Below the pieces are notes generated by a model. The model saw only the letters and a list, made by a program, of their open reading frames with translations. It did not search any database and was not told the DNA's origin. A stretch of DNA of 64,000 bases from Mycteria americana (Eukaryota; Chordata; Aves; Ciconiiformes; Ciconiidae): contig NC_134366.1 in NCBI RefSeq assembly GCF_035582795.1, forward strand, positions 33,217,661 through 33,281,660, written 5' to 3'. Positions 1-12,561 of the stretch are shown here, in pieces (within the stretch, counting starts at the first letter, position 1; each line of letters opens with the position of its first letter). The translations under genes were made by a program, and so were the position numbers.

Positions 1-663
1 GAACTCACTATGACTAGAATAAAACACCGTCATTAAGACAGCTGCCCTCATGCTTCAGTTTATAGGTGCCATAGGTATACAAATGATAAAACACTCATGC
101 CATGAAATAATGAATTAAGAGCTGCATTTCTCTATTATTTGCATTGCTCATGCCCCCCAAATAAAAATGTCTTAGTTATTAGGTGAGTAATTTTAAATTT
201 AAGTCATATAGTTATCAATCTGCATATAAATTCTCAAAAATCATTTTGTACTTAAGTGTTGACAGTCTGTAGGCAGGGAGCAGAGAGGGACAGGAAGAAG
301 GAAGGAGAATACACAGAACTCTTTATATGAGGTATTTGCAGTTACTTTATGTTGAAAATGCAATTATATTCTTCTTGGTCCACAGCCATAATCTGTGACC
401 CCATAATAGCACAGTCTTACTCCTCCATGGTTCTGTTGGACTTAATTATTCAATCCCTCAATGTCATGTGGTGCCTAAAGTAGAAGAGATGCTGGCGCAT
501 GTGTCTTAAAGACTTGGCCCACTTCTCTGTAGTGGGCTATATAACTATTATTTATTAGAATATTATTTCATGGTTATGCTTTGAAGTGAGAAACATGTGG
601 GACCCAAAGATTGTATGCATATTAATTCAACTTTTTTCTTGCTGTTATTTTAGAGAGATAGCC

Positions 664-737
664 AGATATGGGCATACGCAGTAGCTTCCTCAGGTATGGG
701 CATATACAGATATGGGCATATACAGTAGCTTCCTCAG
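664..737. repeat. Imperfect tandem duplication, 30-bp unit
   Basis: A 30-bp unit at 664-693 (starting agatatgggcata, ending cttcctcag) is repeated at 708-737 with two substitutions. Between them, 694-707 is a truncated copy of the middle of the unit (tatgggcatatac). This is local replication-slippage or unequal-exchange type sequence with no coding content. Confidence 0.85.
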
Positions 738-3621
738 TCTCTTTGTACCTCGTGAATCTCATTCTATTTTAGTACAGCCTGAGGTATCTGGATGTTGGGT
801 GTTTGTAAAACATTGAAAATGAGTGTACAGTAAGTGAGAGTTCTGGCCTCAGATTCCTCCCTTGAAAAACAAAATTGTTCTTCCTGGATGATGCTGAGAA
901 GCATTGAGACAAAAATTAGAAGAACTTTGTACCTTTGCCCTAGTTGAAGAAAATAGTAACAAGACAACCTGAACCAAACATGGACATAAGCAGCCTCAGC
1001 CCCCAGTGGAGATTCACATCAAGGTCATCTGTCAAATAAGCAACAGTGAAGTACATGTGCAGACTGTTTCTTGTGACATATGCCCTTTTCTGGCACTGAA
1101 AGTAAGTAGTCTTCATCAGACTGTGGGACAATTTGTTTTAAATTGCAGCTAAAATAGATACATTGAATTTAAAGTGAGAGGTCAAAAACAGAAAGAAAAG
1201 GTCTTACAAGCATGATTTGTAGGTTTAGCACAGTGAAAGGCTAATATAAAGACTCTTTCTCAACCAGCATGTGGAATCACTTACTTAAGACTCAGTCGTT
1301 TGCTTGAAATGGTAAGGACTATCCCTCAGCTTTCTGAATTATATTCAAATAGCAAAAACATTATAGAGAAAGCAATGGACAATAAATGTATAAAATCTGC
1401 ACCTCTTCTTTCATCAACTTTTAGATGCACACTCCAGTGCAACAAAAGGATTCCACCATTACACATCCAAACCAGAGAGTAAAGGTAACAAGCACTCTGT
1501 CCAGAAGCAGAGTTTTGCCAAAAAAAACTGGCCCATCTCTCATGTGAGAAGTGTAAAACAGTAATTTAGGGGCCATTTGATTTTATATGACAATCTCAAG
1601 AATCTTCTGTTGTGTCTATACACTTCTGTTTCACACTGTTATCAGATACATAACTTTCCCAGTCATATAGGAGACAATGAGAAAAAAAATCATGTTTTGT
1701 GGTGGTTTTTTCTTTTTTTCTATAAAATTACAATGATACAAACATTAATATTGAGATTTCATAGCTGCTCCTAAATATCACATTATAGGAAACAGATCTC
1801 CAGGACTCTAACCAAGGAAGACTGAGGGAGTTTTTACTTCCTCTAGGAAAAGCTTTGAATAATGAAATATTTTATTATGTCTATAGAGACATTCTTTTTA
1901 TAATGCTCTCTCTTAAGAATCTTCCTCACAAAGAATTCAGGATTTCAAATTATTTAAACATAATTAAACTAATCCTTGAATTTGTAGCTCACTGGGTTCA
2001 GGCTGTGCTGTATAAAACTTTCCAGTAGCTCTCCAAACAAAACAATTACCTTCTGTCAGTGAGAGTTATTCAACACTGAGGGAAAAGTCTGATTACTAAA
2101 AATAGGTGTCTACTGCCAGCTTAACCCTAAGATGTTGAAGACATCCACACTGCAATAGCCTAGATAGATAGCTGAAATGGCATTAGATAACATTTGTTTA
2201 GGTACCTGAATTGCTCCCTTTATACCCAAGATCTCATCCCTACTGAAGATCCATGAAGGAGATGATTATCCACAATCTATTTATAATTGACAGTGTGTAG
2301 GAGACTGCGGATGGATGCCTTTCTGGGGGGAATTGGTCTGCCAGCCAAAGACGCTCCCAGAAGGCTTGGGGTTCACCAGTGTGAAGCTGCCACTCCTGGG
2401 CCCCCGTCAGAAGACACTGTAGGAGCAATAGTTCATGTCCTCCAGCACATCTTAACAGCAATGACCAATGCTGATGGTGTGAACTAGCCCAAATGACCTT
2501 GCCCTAGCTCGACTCAGAAACCCAAGTAAAGCCTTGCAGAGCTATAGGGACAAGGGTCTTCAGTAACATGCTGGTAGCAAACAGCTGGGGATAGTAACAT
2601 CTTAAACTAACACAGCTGTCTGCAAATTGAACATCTGTCCACAGGCTAAGTATTCAGCTATATAATAAATGGAACAAAATAGATACACTTTGGACAACAT
2701 AAAAATGTGATTCTTACTAGTAGATATTCTCTTAAATCTTACAAATCCCTAAGTATTTCTTGCATCACAAATATGGCAGCCCTCATTTGCCTACTTTGTG
2801 TCATGATTCTCTGTCAACTCGAAGAGAAACAAAGGAGATGCAGAAATTCTACAAAGCCACTTGTACAGGATGTTACTTGCTAGGGATTAACACCATTTAC
2901 TTTCAAAGCAATAGTGGTAATGACACACACACATACATATATATGTATGGGGATATACATATATCTTCATATAAGTCCTCTTAAAACTGAGCAGCATGTG
3001 TTGGGCTACAAATATGTAATAAATGGGAAGTAAATTGAATGGATTGCTCGCTTCCTAAGACATGTTACTGAGACTATCCTAAAGCCTATGGCAACCTTAA
3101 ATCATGCCAAGAGTTTGTGACATTAGGGTAGTGGAACAATTCTCAAATAGTGTCATATGCCAAGAAAAATTATCTGTAAAATCAGTAGCATCTTTTGATG
3201 AATTCCACTATGGCATGACTGTATTTATGATGCACAAACATTCTGCTCCTGCCACACTGCATGACCCTATTACTGTGTGACCTCTATTTGAGATTAATAC
3301 TAGGAACTAGGCTGATTCTATCACACACACCCTGAATCGTATTTACAAACGGGGCCTTTTGGCAGACGTTCATTAGAACTGGTGATGCAGAGACAAAATG
3401 ATTGAATATCGCATTATCAAGCCCTGAATCATCAAGTATTCTTATTCTTTGCTATACATGCAAATCCCAGTAAAGGATGAAAAGTGTGTACCAACAAAAT
3501 TTTCAACATGCAATAAGCACATAGAAATGCAATAATATGTCCATCTGTATAAAAATCAGTGATTTAGTCAAATAACAGCAATAGCATTCTTTGCTGAATA
3601 TTTTAAGGCTGTCTTTGATCT

Positions 3622-3665
3622 GATATATGTATGTATACATACACACACACATATGTATATATCTA
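3622..3665. repeat. TA/CA microsatellite with partial dyad symmetry
   Basis: Alternating purine-pyrimidine tract of ATATGTATGTATAC followed by (AC)n and ATGTATATATC. Its ends are nearly inverted copies, so it can fold back. A similar but shorter tract lies at about 2,925-2,960. These are ordinary simple repeats. Confidence 0.7.
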
Positions 3666-4254
3666 CTTGAGTTAAATTCCTCTTTGTGCTACTGAAACTA
3701 AATTAATTGAATGACATTTAAGTGCCTTTGTCCCATTCTGATTACTTATGAAATATTAGTACGGATTTAATAATAAATAATGTGTAATTTTAAGCTATTA
3801 CTCATTAGTAATAACAGCACTTGTCAATAAGATTTCTGCCTTCAGAGCAATCTGTACACATCAGCCCTCGTGACACCATTGTGAAATGGTTGTTTATGGC
3901 AGGCTTGGACAAAACTCCCTCTTTGAAGAGAGATGCATGGGTTTGCGCTGCTGTGTAGAAACAGTCACTTCACATGGTGAAGGCATGTCCTTCTCTCACC
4001 AGCGTGACCAGTCCCATGATGTAAAGGTACCTCTTCATTTGTCTCCTGTGATGGCAAGAAGACCACAGCTAGAGAGCTTCTGTCCTCCAGACTCTTACAC
4101 ACCAAATGCAGAGTGGCTAAAGTATCCTCAGCCTTCCTGATGAAATTGTGCCTCTACTAGAAGACTATAAAAGGCATCAGATGTGCCCACTTTATGAATA
4201 TAATCTATTGTCAATGTATTATTATGTAAAGATGGTGTTTAATCTTTCTGACAC

Positions 4255-4392
4255 TTTGGTGAGGCATGGAAAAGCTAACCTTATATTAAAGATGGGAACT
4301 GAAGATCAAGACAGATAGTGACCTACCTTCAAATCATTCAGAAAAACAGTGAAGCAAAAGATTACACCAGGATGTCCTGTGTGCTAGTCCAC
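4255..4392 (-). repeat. Ancient SINE/LINE-tail remnant (MIR/L3-like)
   Basis: On the plus strand the segment runs through 'gatgggaactgaag...agtgacctacc...caggatgtcctgtgtgctagtcca'. This follows the order of the antisense of the old amniote MIR/L3-type repeat: 'gatgggaaactgaggc', then 'gtgacttgcccaagg', then 'ggtctcctgagtccca'. The divergence is high, so the family name is an inference from motif order and not from an alignment. Confidence 0.4.
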
Positions 4393-5499
4393 TTTCATAT
4401 ACATCGAGCTATCCCAGACCTGAAGTCAGAAGGGTGTTTAAAAAGCCCAAAAAGCCCAAATTCACAGGACTAGCTGATGTTCCCTGGAAGAAATGCATTG
4501 GTTCCATTATTCTGACTCTATGTTATTTCTCCTTTCCTAATGTGTACAAGGAGCACTTTTCTTACACATTTTTCACACAGGACAGTATGACAGTGAGGGT
4601 GCTATATAACGGTAATGCACAGACAGCCATTTTTGTGATTGTGGCCTGTGAGGGGCTGTGTGTTTATGAACTGCAAGGTGGTCTTTCTTAAGAGATTCTG
4701 TTAAGCTCTGATGCAGAGCAAGTTCCGTGCATTTTGTCAGGATGTCCCAGTTTTATGCCCCTCACTGGCTCTGTCCCACTGACTCAAGCTGGCAGCAGAA
4801 CTTTCTGTTGTGTCTTCATCTCCCAGCCTCCTACTCACCAACCTGGCAGGGCTTTCTGCTTTTCTGGGAAAGAAGCTCTTCAAGACTGCCCTTCAGGGTC
4901 TATGGAAAGTTAGCTCAACTCAGTCAGAGGAAGCTGCTGTCAGTGCTCTGCTGTCATCTTCTCCCTTCAATGCTGCCCTTCAGAATGGAGTGCTGTGCTT
5001 TGGAGGCTTCTCTTGCTACAATTTTCTTCCAGAAATATTCTGCTTTCTCAAAAAATATTCAGTCATATCCTTCAGCATTACAGCTGTTTGGTTTTGATTC
5101 AAATTACTCCCCGAGTATTCAGAAGGCTGAGACCACCACACAGTTGCTTGTGCTGTTGTGAAAGAAAAAGCTTGTAGTGTGTAGTTTCTCCAGTTTGAGT
5201 TCCTGTCAACCTTGACAGGCAGGTATGGGAATAGACCTGAAATTTGAGAGCTCTGGGGGAATTCTCCTTCCTAACCCTCTGAGCATCCCTCCAAGGTTCA
5301 GGCAGCTACTCCATACAACTTTTGTTAAACCGTGCAGCAGGTGCCTTCTGCAATAAAATTTCAGCTTTAGCAGTTGGAATCTGCATCCTTAGCTGACCTC
5401 CAAGGTCAGCCTTGCAAGATGGTCAGAATTAGTCTGTACAGTAGACCACAAAGGGAAGGGAGAGTGCTTGCGCTGGACAGTAAAGCAGGACTGGGAGAT
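4393..5499. other. Non-coding stretch with chance open frames
   Basis: The plus strand carries a 144-codon open frame (4,727-5,161) overlapped by two shorter ones in other frames. None has a domain, signal or motif that I recognise, and the sequence is CT-rich, which suppresses stop codons. I see no convincing splice-bounded exon here. Confidence 0.5.
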
Positions 5500-5625
5500 C
5501 TAGGTTTGCCAAAACAGTGCTTTGGGACAAGTTATTTTGTTCCTGGCTCCTGCATATCCCATGTGAAAAGTAAGGACAATAATTGCTTTCCCCACATAAT
5601 ACTGTGAGGTGGGTAATAAAGTCCA
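5500..5625 (+). repeat. Ancient SINE/LINE-tail remnant (MIR/L3-like)
   Basis: The order 'gacaagttattt...ctcctgcatatcccatgtgaaaagtaaggacaataat...ctgtgaggtgggtaataaag' resembles the sense strand of the old MIR/L3-type repeat, in which 'caagttacttaacc', 'cctcagtttccccatctg', 'aaaatggggataataat' and 'ttgtgaggattaa' occur in the same order. It is a degraded remnant with no coding capacity. The family assignment is tentative. Confidence 0.4.
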
Positions 5626-8600
5626 TAATATAGTTCATGCAACATAGACCGATAGACTTAAACATAGGTGGATTTGATAATAGTACTCATCCTGAAAAAG
5701 TTCCATGGGCTGGGGTCAGGGAGGCCAGTTCCTGGCAGGATCAAACTGGGACCTTTTTCCAAGGGATCTATACTCTCTCTAAAGAAAGGCAGTGAGTACT
5801 GCTAGCTTTCCTGTCAATTAATATCTGCTATACACTTCCTACACCTTGAGAAGCCTCTGCAGAGAACTGCCCTGAAAAAGTAAAGAGTTAGAAACACAGA
5901 AGATGAGTTGTTATAATTCATCTCAGAAGTGGCTGAACTAGTTTTCTCATCAATGCTAGGCTCTTTGTTTGAGCTCTGCAGTGTTAGTTTCTTACTTGTA
6001 CCCATTGCAGGAATACATCATCAAGACCAAACCTTCTGAGGCACACCAGGATAGCGACTGGCAATTTCCTATGATAAACACCATATGATTTATTTTTATT
6101 AGCTATGGCATGAGCGTCTATTAAAATGCAAGGTCTATGGCCCCCTTTTGCTCTAGTATTATACAATATATGCTTCCAGTCACATTACAGAGAAATGATT
6201 AGACAGCTGGACCATTTTCCCTCCCATCCTACCCCTACCTTACTCATGCATCATAACTGTCTCCAACCCTGAGACCTGCTACTGCTCATTTTTTCCCCTG
6301 TTTTAAAAACAGAACAGATCATCTCTTTTAGCTTATGAGCAGACAGATAAAAGGAAGGGTAAAAAAAAACCAAACACAAAAAATCTCTACAAAAAACCCC
6401 CACAAGTCCTTCTGTAAATGTAGCCAACAGCATAAGGAGGAAGATAGAAGTTAGCTGAATCCAGAATCAAGTTACATTGTTGTCCAGTGCTTTAGGAATT
6501 GTACTTTAAATATGATAGACTGTCTGGCTGGAATGTTACTAGATAGAGATCAAAAAATTCAGCTGATGAATCCAAGTGGTAACTAGAGACCCTTCAAGTT
6601 TCTTTTAAGAAACACACAAATATGGTGTCTCAGCATGTCACATTTTTGCCCTATTTTGGATTTAGCTATTGAGGAAAACTAGCAAATTAAGCATTTTTAC
6701 CACCAGAAAACAGTATTTGTTCCATGTCAAATTTAACCACTGCCTAAGTTTGTTTCCCTCTTTTGCACTTGAATATTATTGATTAACCACAGGAACAGAA
6801 GAATGTTTGAGTGCCAGACCAAATTGTCTGAAAGCCTTTCTTGGTTTCCCAAGCATGAATTCCACAGCACTTACTATAACGAAAAATATTTACAAGCTGG
6901 GTGGTAGGAGACACCTGGGTGGAGTGAAATTGATAGTGGGAATAGAAGTCTGACTCAACCATAGTTAAAGTGAAAAGCTTACCCAGAAAATACAAACGAT
7001 AAGCCATTAATAGAAACTGTGCTCTTGAGATTCATTCCACGAGTATGATAGTACAGCAAGGAAATAGCATCAGCAATGCCAACTGGCAGCAAAACAGAAA
7101 AACAAACATCAGCAGGGTATTAGAAACTGATCTGGGAGAAAAAATGCCATTTACAGGTAAGATATATTAGGTGAGATTTGTCCTGTGACTGCAGCTCTTT
7201 TATGCAGGGAAAAGGCCTGAGTAGTGAAAAGAGCCTCTGAAAGCTCCAGATGCAACTGAAGGAGGATTTCCTCCGGCAACCGTGAGGAAGGCTTTTGGCT
7301 GTCCTTCTAAAAGTCACCGGCGACCCCAGGCACCAAATAGGCCCCCAGTGGAGGTGGGTGCTGCAGAGCCAAACCACATGTGTTTCAGGCACATTGAGCA
7401 ACACTGTCACCAGCAGAGCACACAAGGCCTCTGGGCTATGTAAATTCTGAAAAAATCTGAAGACTGCCTCGATGCTTACAGCAGCCTGGTCTAGGGAGGG
7501 GGCAGAAGTGGGCTAAAACTGCCTTTACTTCTCCCTCCTGTGGGGGTAGGAGTCCCATGCCCTTTGGCAGGTGACCCAGGCCATCACCCCTTATCTTTTC
7601 TCACTGACACTGAGATCCACATAGAGTTGCCTTTAAATTTAAAGACAGGCATATTTTAAGAAAAGAAGTGAGAATAATAAAGCCAGAAGTTGCACCGGGG
7701 GAGATGCATGTGTGTACATGCTCTGGTATCCCATGGGAATGTCATAGCACCCACCATGCATCTCCTCACATCCCTATAAGGAGCCAAGCCATAAGGAACT
7801 GCTCCCGTTGGGCCAGGCTCCAGCGCACAGCTTCTTCCGCGTGCAGGGTGCTTCAGCCATCATTGGGATAGCATAGCCTCATGAGCTTCAGAGGCTTTGG
7901 CCACAGAAAGAAAATGAACAATTTACCCACTACCTTAAAATCTCATATTTTAAGACTTAGCTCATGTCAAGTCACTTCCCATGACCGTAAAACAAAGCCT
8001 AAATGGAACAAGGAGAAGGAGAAATAGAGGGATATTCTTATTCTAATGAAAAAATTAGTAGGCACATAAGCCTAAAGGGGCACATGGGAAGATGTCATAA
8101 GCATTTCTTTGCTCTGGTGAACTGCTTTAGCAGTGAGAGCATCAGAGAAGAGGCTGTCAGTGGCTAAAAAGGAAAAATCCCCAAAGTGGCCACAGCATTC
8201 AAGGAAGTGTTCAGCCCTGAGTCAGCTGTTAATTAGGTAGCTTCAAATGGGAGAAAACATTTATAGGAAGCCCTGATTCTGAAGAAAAATCCCATGTACT
8301 CCATCTGGCATTATGACAGGTCAGTGAATGTTAGATAGAAGAGAGTGAAAGAAATGAGGCAAAAGCTTTAACAGCGGCCAGGAAAAGTCCTTAACTCCTT
8401 ATCACCTTCTCATTAACATCTGTCTTCTCCATTGGTTTGCAGCTCATCTAGATACATTAGATTAGCTGGTGGGATGACTCACTCATCGAGGTGAATAAAC
8501 TCTTTCCACCAAAAAAGCAGAAGGTGACAAATAAAATGTTTACATTAGTGGCCATGATAATCATTCCCCCAGTGTTGCAGTGGCAGGGCAGAGAATCAGA

Positions 8601-11600
8601 TGCTACTACAGGCCATTTTGTGGTGTTAATATCATTTGAAACAAAAGTAAGTAGGGAGAATGATTCTGCAACCTTCTGATTTCAGATTTACTGCTGCTGG
8701 TGCGATCTCGTCATTCCAAATTACTGGATTAGGTAAATAAACTCCCCTAAAATACAGCTGCTTTGATGGGTTCTTGCATTCTGTTGGCTTGTGTCTAGTT
8801 TATTTTATTCCCATTCAATTTGTAGAACAGACTCTTGCAAGTATTTCCCAATAACTCTTAAATTTCTACAATTGCTGAGATAGTGTCTCAGACAAAGACC
8901 TATAGGGCTGAAATAAAAATAGTGAAGGGTTCAAGATGACATCATGTTTTATGAACACAAGACGTGACCACAAATAACCTACAATAACCTTCAAAATTAG
9001 TTTTTTCCTGACTTCATAAAACAATATTTTATTTGGCAGGCCCTTATTGGCAAGCGCTTTGAACAGTTCTATTTGTTTTCTGTAACCAGGAAGACACAAC
9101 CAGTGTTTTCACATAGGTTTCCTCAGTACTGTGGTTTTGCCATTTTCTGCCTCTTTATTACTGCCTGCTGCTGTTGAATATTTTTCTTCGGGATGTTTAT
9201 TAAGAACAAGGATATGAATTAAAAAAACCCAAACTTTCCTTATAAGAGCACTGGTGAGTTTCTCCCACTGTAATATTACTGAAACAAAAACACAGAAATA
9301 GATCATGGTATCTAGAATGATCTGGTTGCTTTAAGTCTAAAGTTATGTAATAACATACAGCTGGCTACATGTATATTATGAGAACCTGAAGGAAATCAGC
9401 CCATATGTCCTTTGATGCATTAACCAAGACCAAGATTTAGAAATCCACCATAACTTGTAACACCATATGAAATGGAGGAAGGGGCTTAGCCAGTCACTCA
9501 ACTAGTGAAGTGTTCCAGTTAACGTAAATTAGAAATTAATATCAGAGAGTGCAAGAAATGCTCCTGGTTTCTTAGGGATTAGTTGCTATTTCGTTTCACT
9601 GTCACCAGTTGTCCTGGTTGTGAGCACCACAACTTGAGAGGTGTGTTTTTCATAGGGCCGCCTGTAACTGAATGGGATTGCTCTCTGTATTTGACACTGC
9701 TCAGGCTTTTGTTGTTTTGAGTTGTGCTGTCGTGGAAAAATGGACCATTTTCCCACCACATCTGTAGGAGTAGTTATGCTGCTCTCAGTGCCTTAAATAT
9801 GTAATTTTCGGGTTTGATTTTTTTTCTAATATTCTTTACAAAAAATGTAAGATTTTTATTCAGTATATTTTGAACTAAGAAAGAAATTTAGTCTGCAGTC
9901 CAAATTGCACCATTCAGCAAACCCCCTCTCCCCCCAAACGTTTTGTATGTTTGAGCATGGGCCATGCAATTCAGATGAGCTTTTCAGCTTCTGTACCCAG
10001 TTTGGACTTCCTAGTAATCCCTCTTTCTTCTGTATAGTATGAAGCTTGAGTGAATAAGGAAAGTTCCAATAATTAAACTTGCTCTATTGACCTAACCAAA
10101 ATTAACTGGCTATGCAACAATGTAGCTGTCCATGTAAAAACAGGAAGTCAGATTTCCCCAAGTAACCCTTATTCACCATGAGAAAAACAGCTGGTGCTCT
10201 CCCTTTACATGTAAGTGTGTGGGGCATGGATAAAAGATGTATACTTCTGATATCCTCTCTTTTTAAAGGGTGTGGGTTTTTTTCCAGTGGAAGTTTTCCA
10301 GCACTCAGTTCCTGAGAGGTAGGGCCCCAAGACAGTCTGGTCAGAATAGTTAGAATCATATCTTTGTAAGGAGAAGTCTGTGAAAATGAACAAAGAAGCC
10401 ACATTAGTATAACATGAATAATCCTCCCTGACCTCCAAAGAGAAAAATAATAAAGGATTTATTACGCTTTTTTTTTCTCCCTAAGAAAGAGTAATAAGAA
10501 AAATCCTCCTTACAACAACAATAACCACTGTTTCAGAATCAGAGCTTTTGTGTCACTGTTTTTCAGTAGTTACGCTACATTTCTCCCAGTACACTGCTGG
10601 GATTTTTTATTTTTTATTTTGCTACGCATGCTCGCACATCTGCTCCACATGTGTGATCAGCAACTGGATTTTCTGAGCTGAACGTCCTGTTAAATGGACA
10701 GAGTGGGCAGATCATTCCTTAGAGAGCAGAGAATCTGCCTCTGGTGGATTGCCGCCAAATGCAATGGTGTAATAAAGAAAAGAAAGCTGCTCATTCGGAT
10801 TGCTCTGAAATGAACTGTGTCCTCTCCTAAAATACCATCTGGTTAGGATCCCTGGAGGCACAGTCCAACACACCTAGGCCTGGCAGTCTATATGTTTGAT
10901 GGCTGTAAATGTCTCTGGGTAGGTCGACTGGGGGAAGGCAGGATCATTAAGAATTAGAAGAGGTGAAACAATTGTACTCTCATTCCCTTTCACCCACCCA
11001 GACAAAATTACACACAAGGGTTGTGGAGGTGATTGTACTTTCTGTTGCTGAAGCTGACAGCTAATCTTTAAAATAGGTGTCTTAGGCTTTGACTTTCTAT
11101 GTATTGTCTAAAAGCTTTGTTTTCAGCTGGTGTAAACCAGCAGCAGTCTGGACTGATAGTCTCTCTTCAGATTTGGCCCTTAGTGAATTAATCAAGAGCT
11201 TTACAGTAAACTGTATAAAGGAGATTGAAGTGAGCCTTATGGTATGTGTGCAAGGAAATCCAGCTTCCAAAAATCAAATCACACCAGGAACTGATAACAG
11301 ATGTACAAAGTAAGAGGAGAAATTAACAGATGCTTCCCAGTTTCGGCCATTATCACCAATGAAACCCAACTCATATGGTCCATAGGTCACATTAAAGAGT
11401 CTGCTGCAGATGAATTTGGTTCTTCCCTGATGCTGGCAAAATTAAGATTGCGACTGCACAGTGCTGGATCTATCCTGAATACAAGTTGATTTTCTGACGT
11501 ACTATCAGTGCTGCTAAAAAGATCGCTCTGTGAGTTTAGCAGTTAGTTCTGCAACCAGACAAACAAATAGTATCACACTGGTTTAATCCATCTCTGTAAT

Positions 11601-12533
11601 GGATGTTCAGTAAAGCAGGAAACATGACAGTTCCATTCTTAACAAACCCAATATTTCATTTTAATTTTCTTATCAGTCTACATCTATCCTGGTGAATTAA
11701 ACAAGGCCTGGGAACATTCCTGGGCACTGGATTACGATCTATGGTGTTAAACAGCTAGGCAAATCCTTAGCACCCTCAAGGCTGCTGCCAACTACCCTTC
11801 AAACCACTCCCAGGCACAAATCAGAAGCAGGGGATTTCCAGAACCATTCCCAATAGGCAATGTGCAAGCAGCCATCCAGTTTTGAAGGTTAAGAGTGTTT
11901 ACTAGAGCTGAGCTGGCTGCTCTATGCTTGTTGGCCTTGGTTCCTGGGAACACTCTGGGAATGTCTCAGCCGCCCATCCATAGCCCTGGACAACTCTCAC
12001 CAGTGAGACTTTATTTTAAGCAAGGGCAGAGTCTACCATTTTTTGAGGCAGAGTTTTTTTCTGCCTGGGGAGACCATTTTCCTTGTAAACAAGCCCAAAT
12101 TATAAAACTCTGGAGTTATTTTCAGGGCTTCCCTCTGCAGCTGCCACTTGACAGGGTTTTGCTTCTGCAATTGCCCTGGAAGCTGTTAGGCAACCCAGCC
12201 CCTGCAGTAGTGTCACTGATGGGGTGGATCTCACAGCCTCTAGCTAATGCAATCACACTGCCCCATTGAAACCACCCTAAAAACATTTTGGTTTGTTTTC
12301 CTTTTTCCAGAGGTGTTTTAAAATAGCTAGCTGTTGGTTATATTGTAAGTTCCTATTGTTCTTGTTTATCCATCTGCTTGTAATTGTGCTGGATTCAGTT
12401 CAAGATTATTTTTAACTAATTTGAAATCATTAATTTGATTATTGCTTACCACCCAGCAAAGAAATGGCCAAAACACAGGATTCTGCCTTTGCAGGACTTT
12501 TCAAGAACTTGGATTCAGCTCAAATACAAATGA

Positions 12534-12561
12534 ATTATTATTATTATTATTATTATTATTA
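12534..12561 (+). repeat. (ATT)n microsatellite
   Basis: About nine uninterrupted ATT/TTA units. This is an ordinary trinucleotide microsatellite in AT-rich sequence. Confidence 0.95.

Larger units (their letters stand above)
1..4254. other. Non-coding stretch, no gene recognised
   Basis: AT-rich sequence in which I find no coding exon that survives inspection. Open frames here are short, occur on both strands and lack recognisable motifs. The only clear structures are a small tandem duplication at 664-737 and short CA/TA dinucleotide tracts near 2,925-2,960 and 3,622-3,662. The segment could be intergenic or intronic; nothing in it decides which. Confidence 0.6.

Noticed and set aside
765..829. 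Plus-strand segment with excellent acceptor (tctattttag) and donor (ACA|GTAAGT)
   Set aside because: All three frames contain stops. It shows how often good splice pairs arise by chance here.
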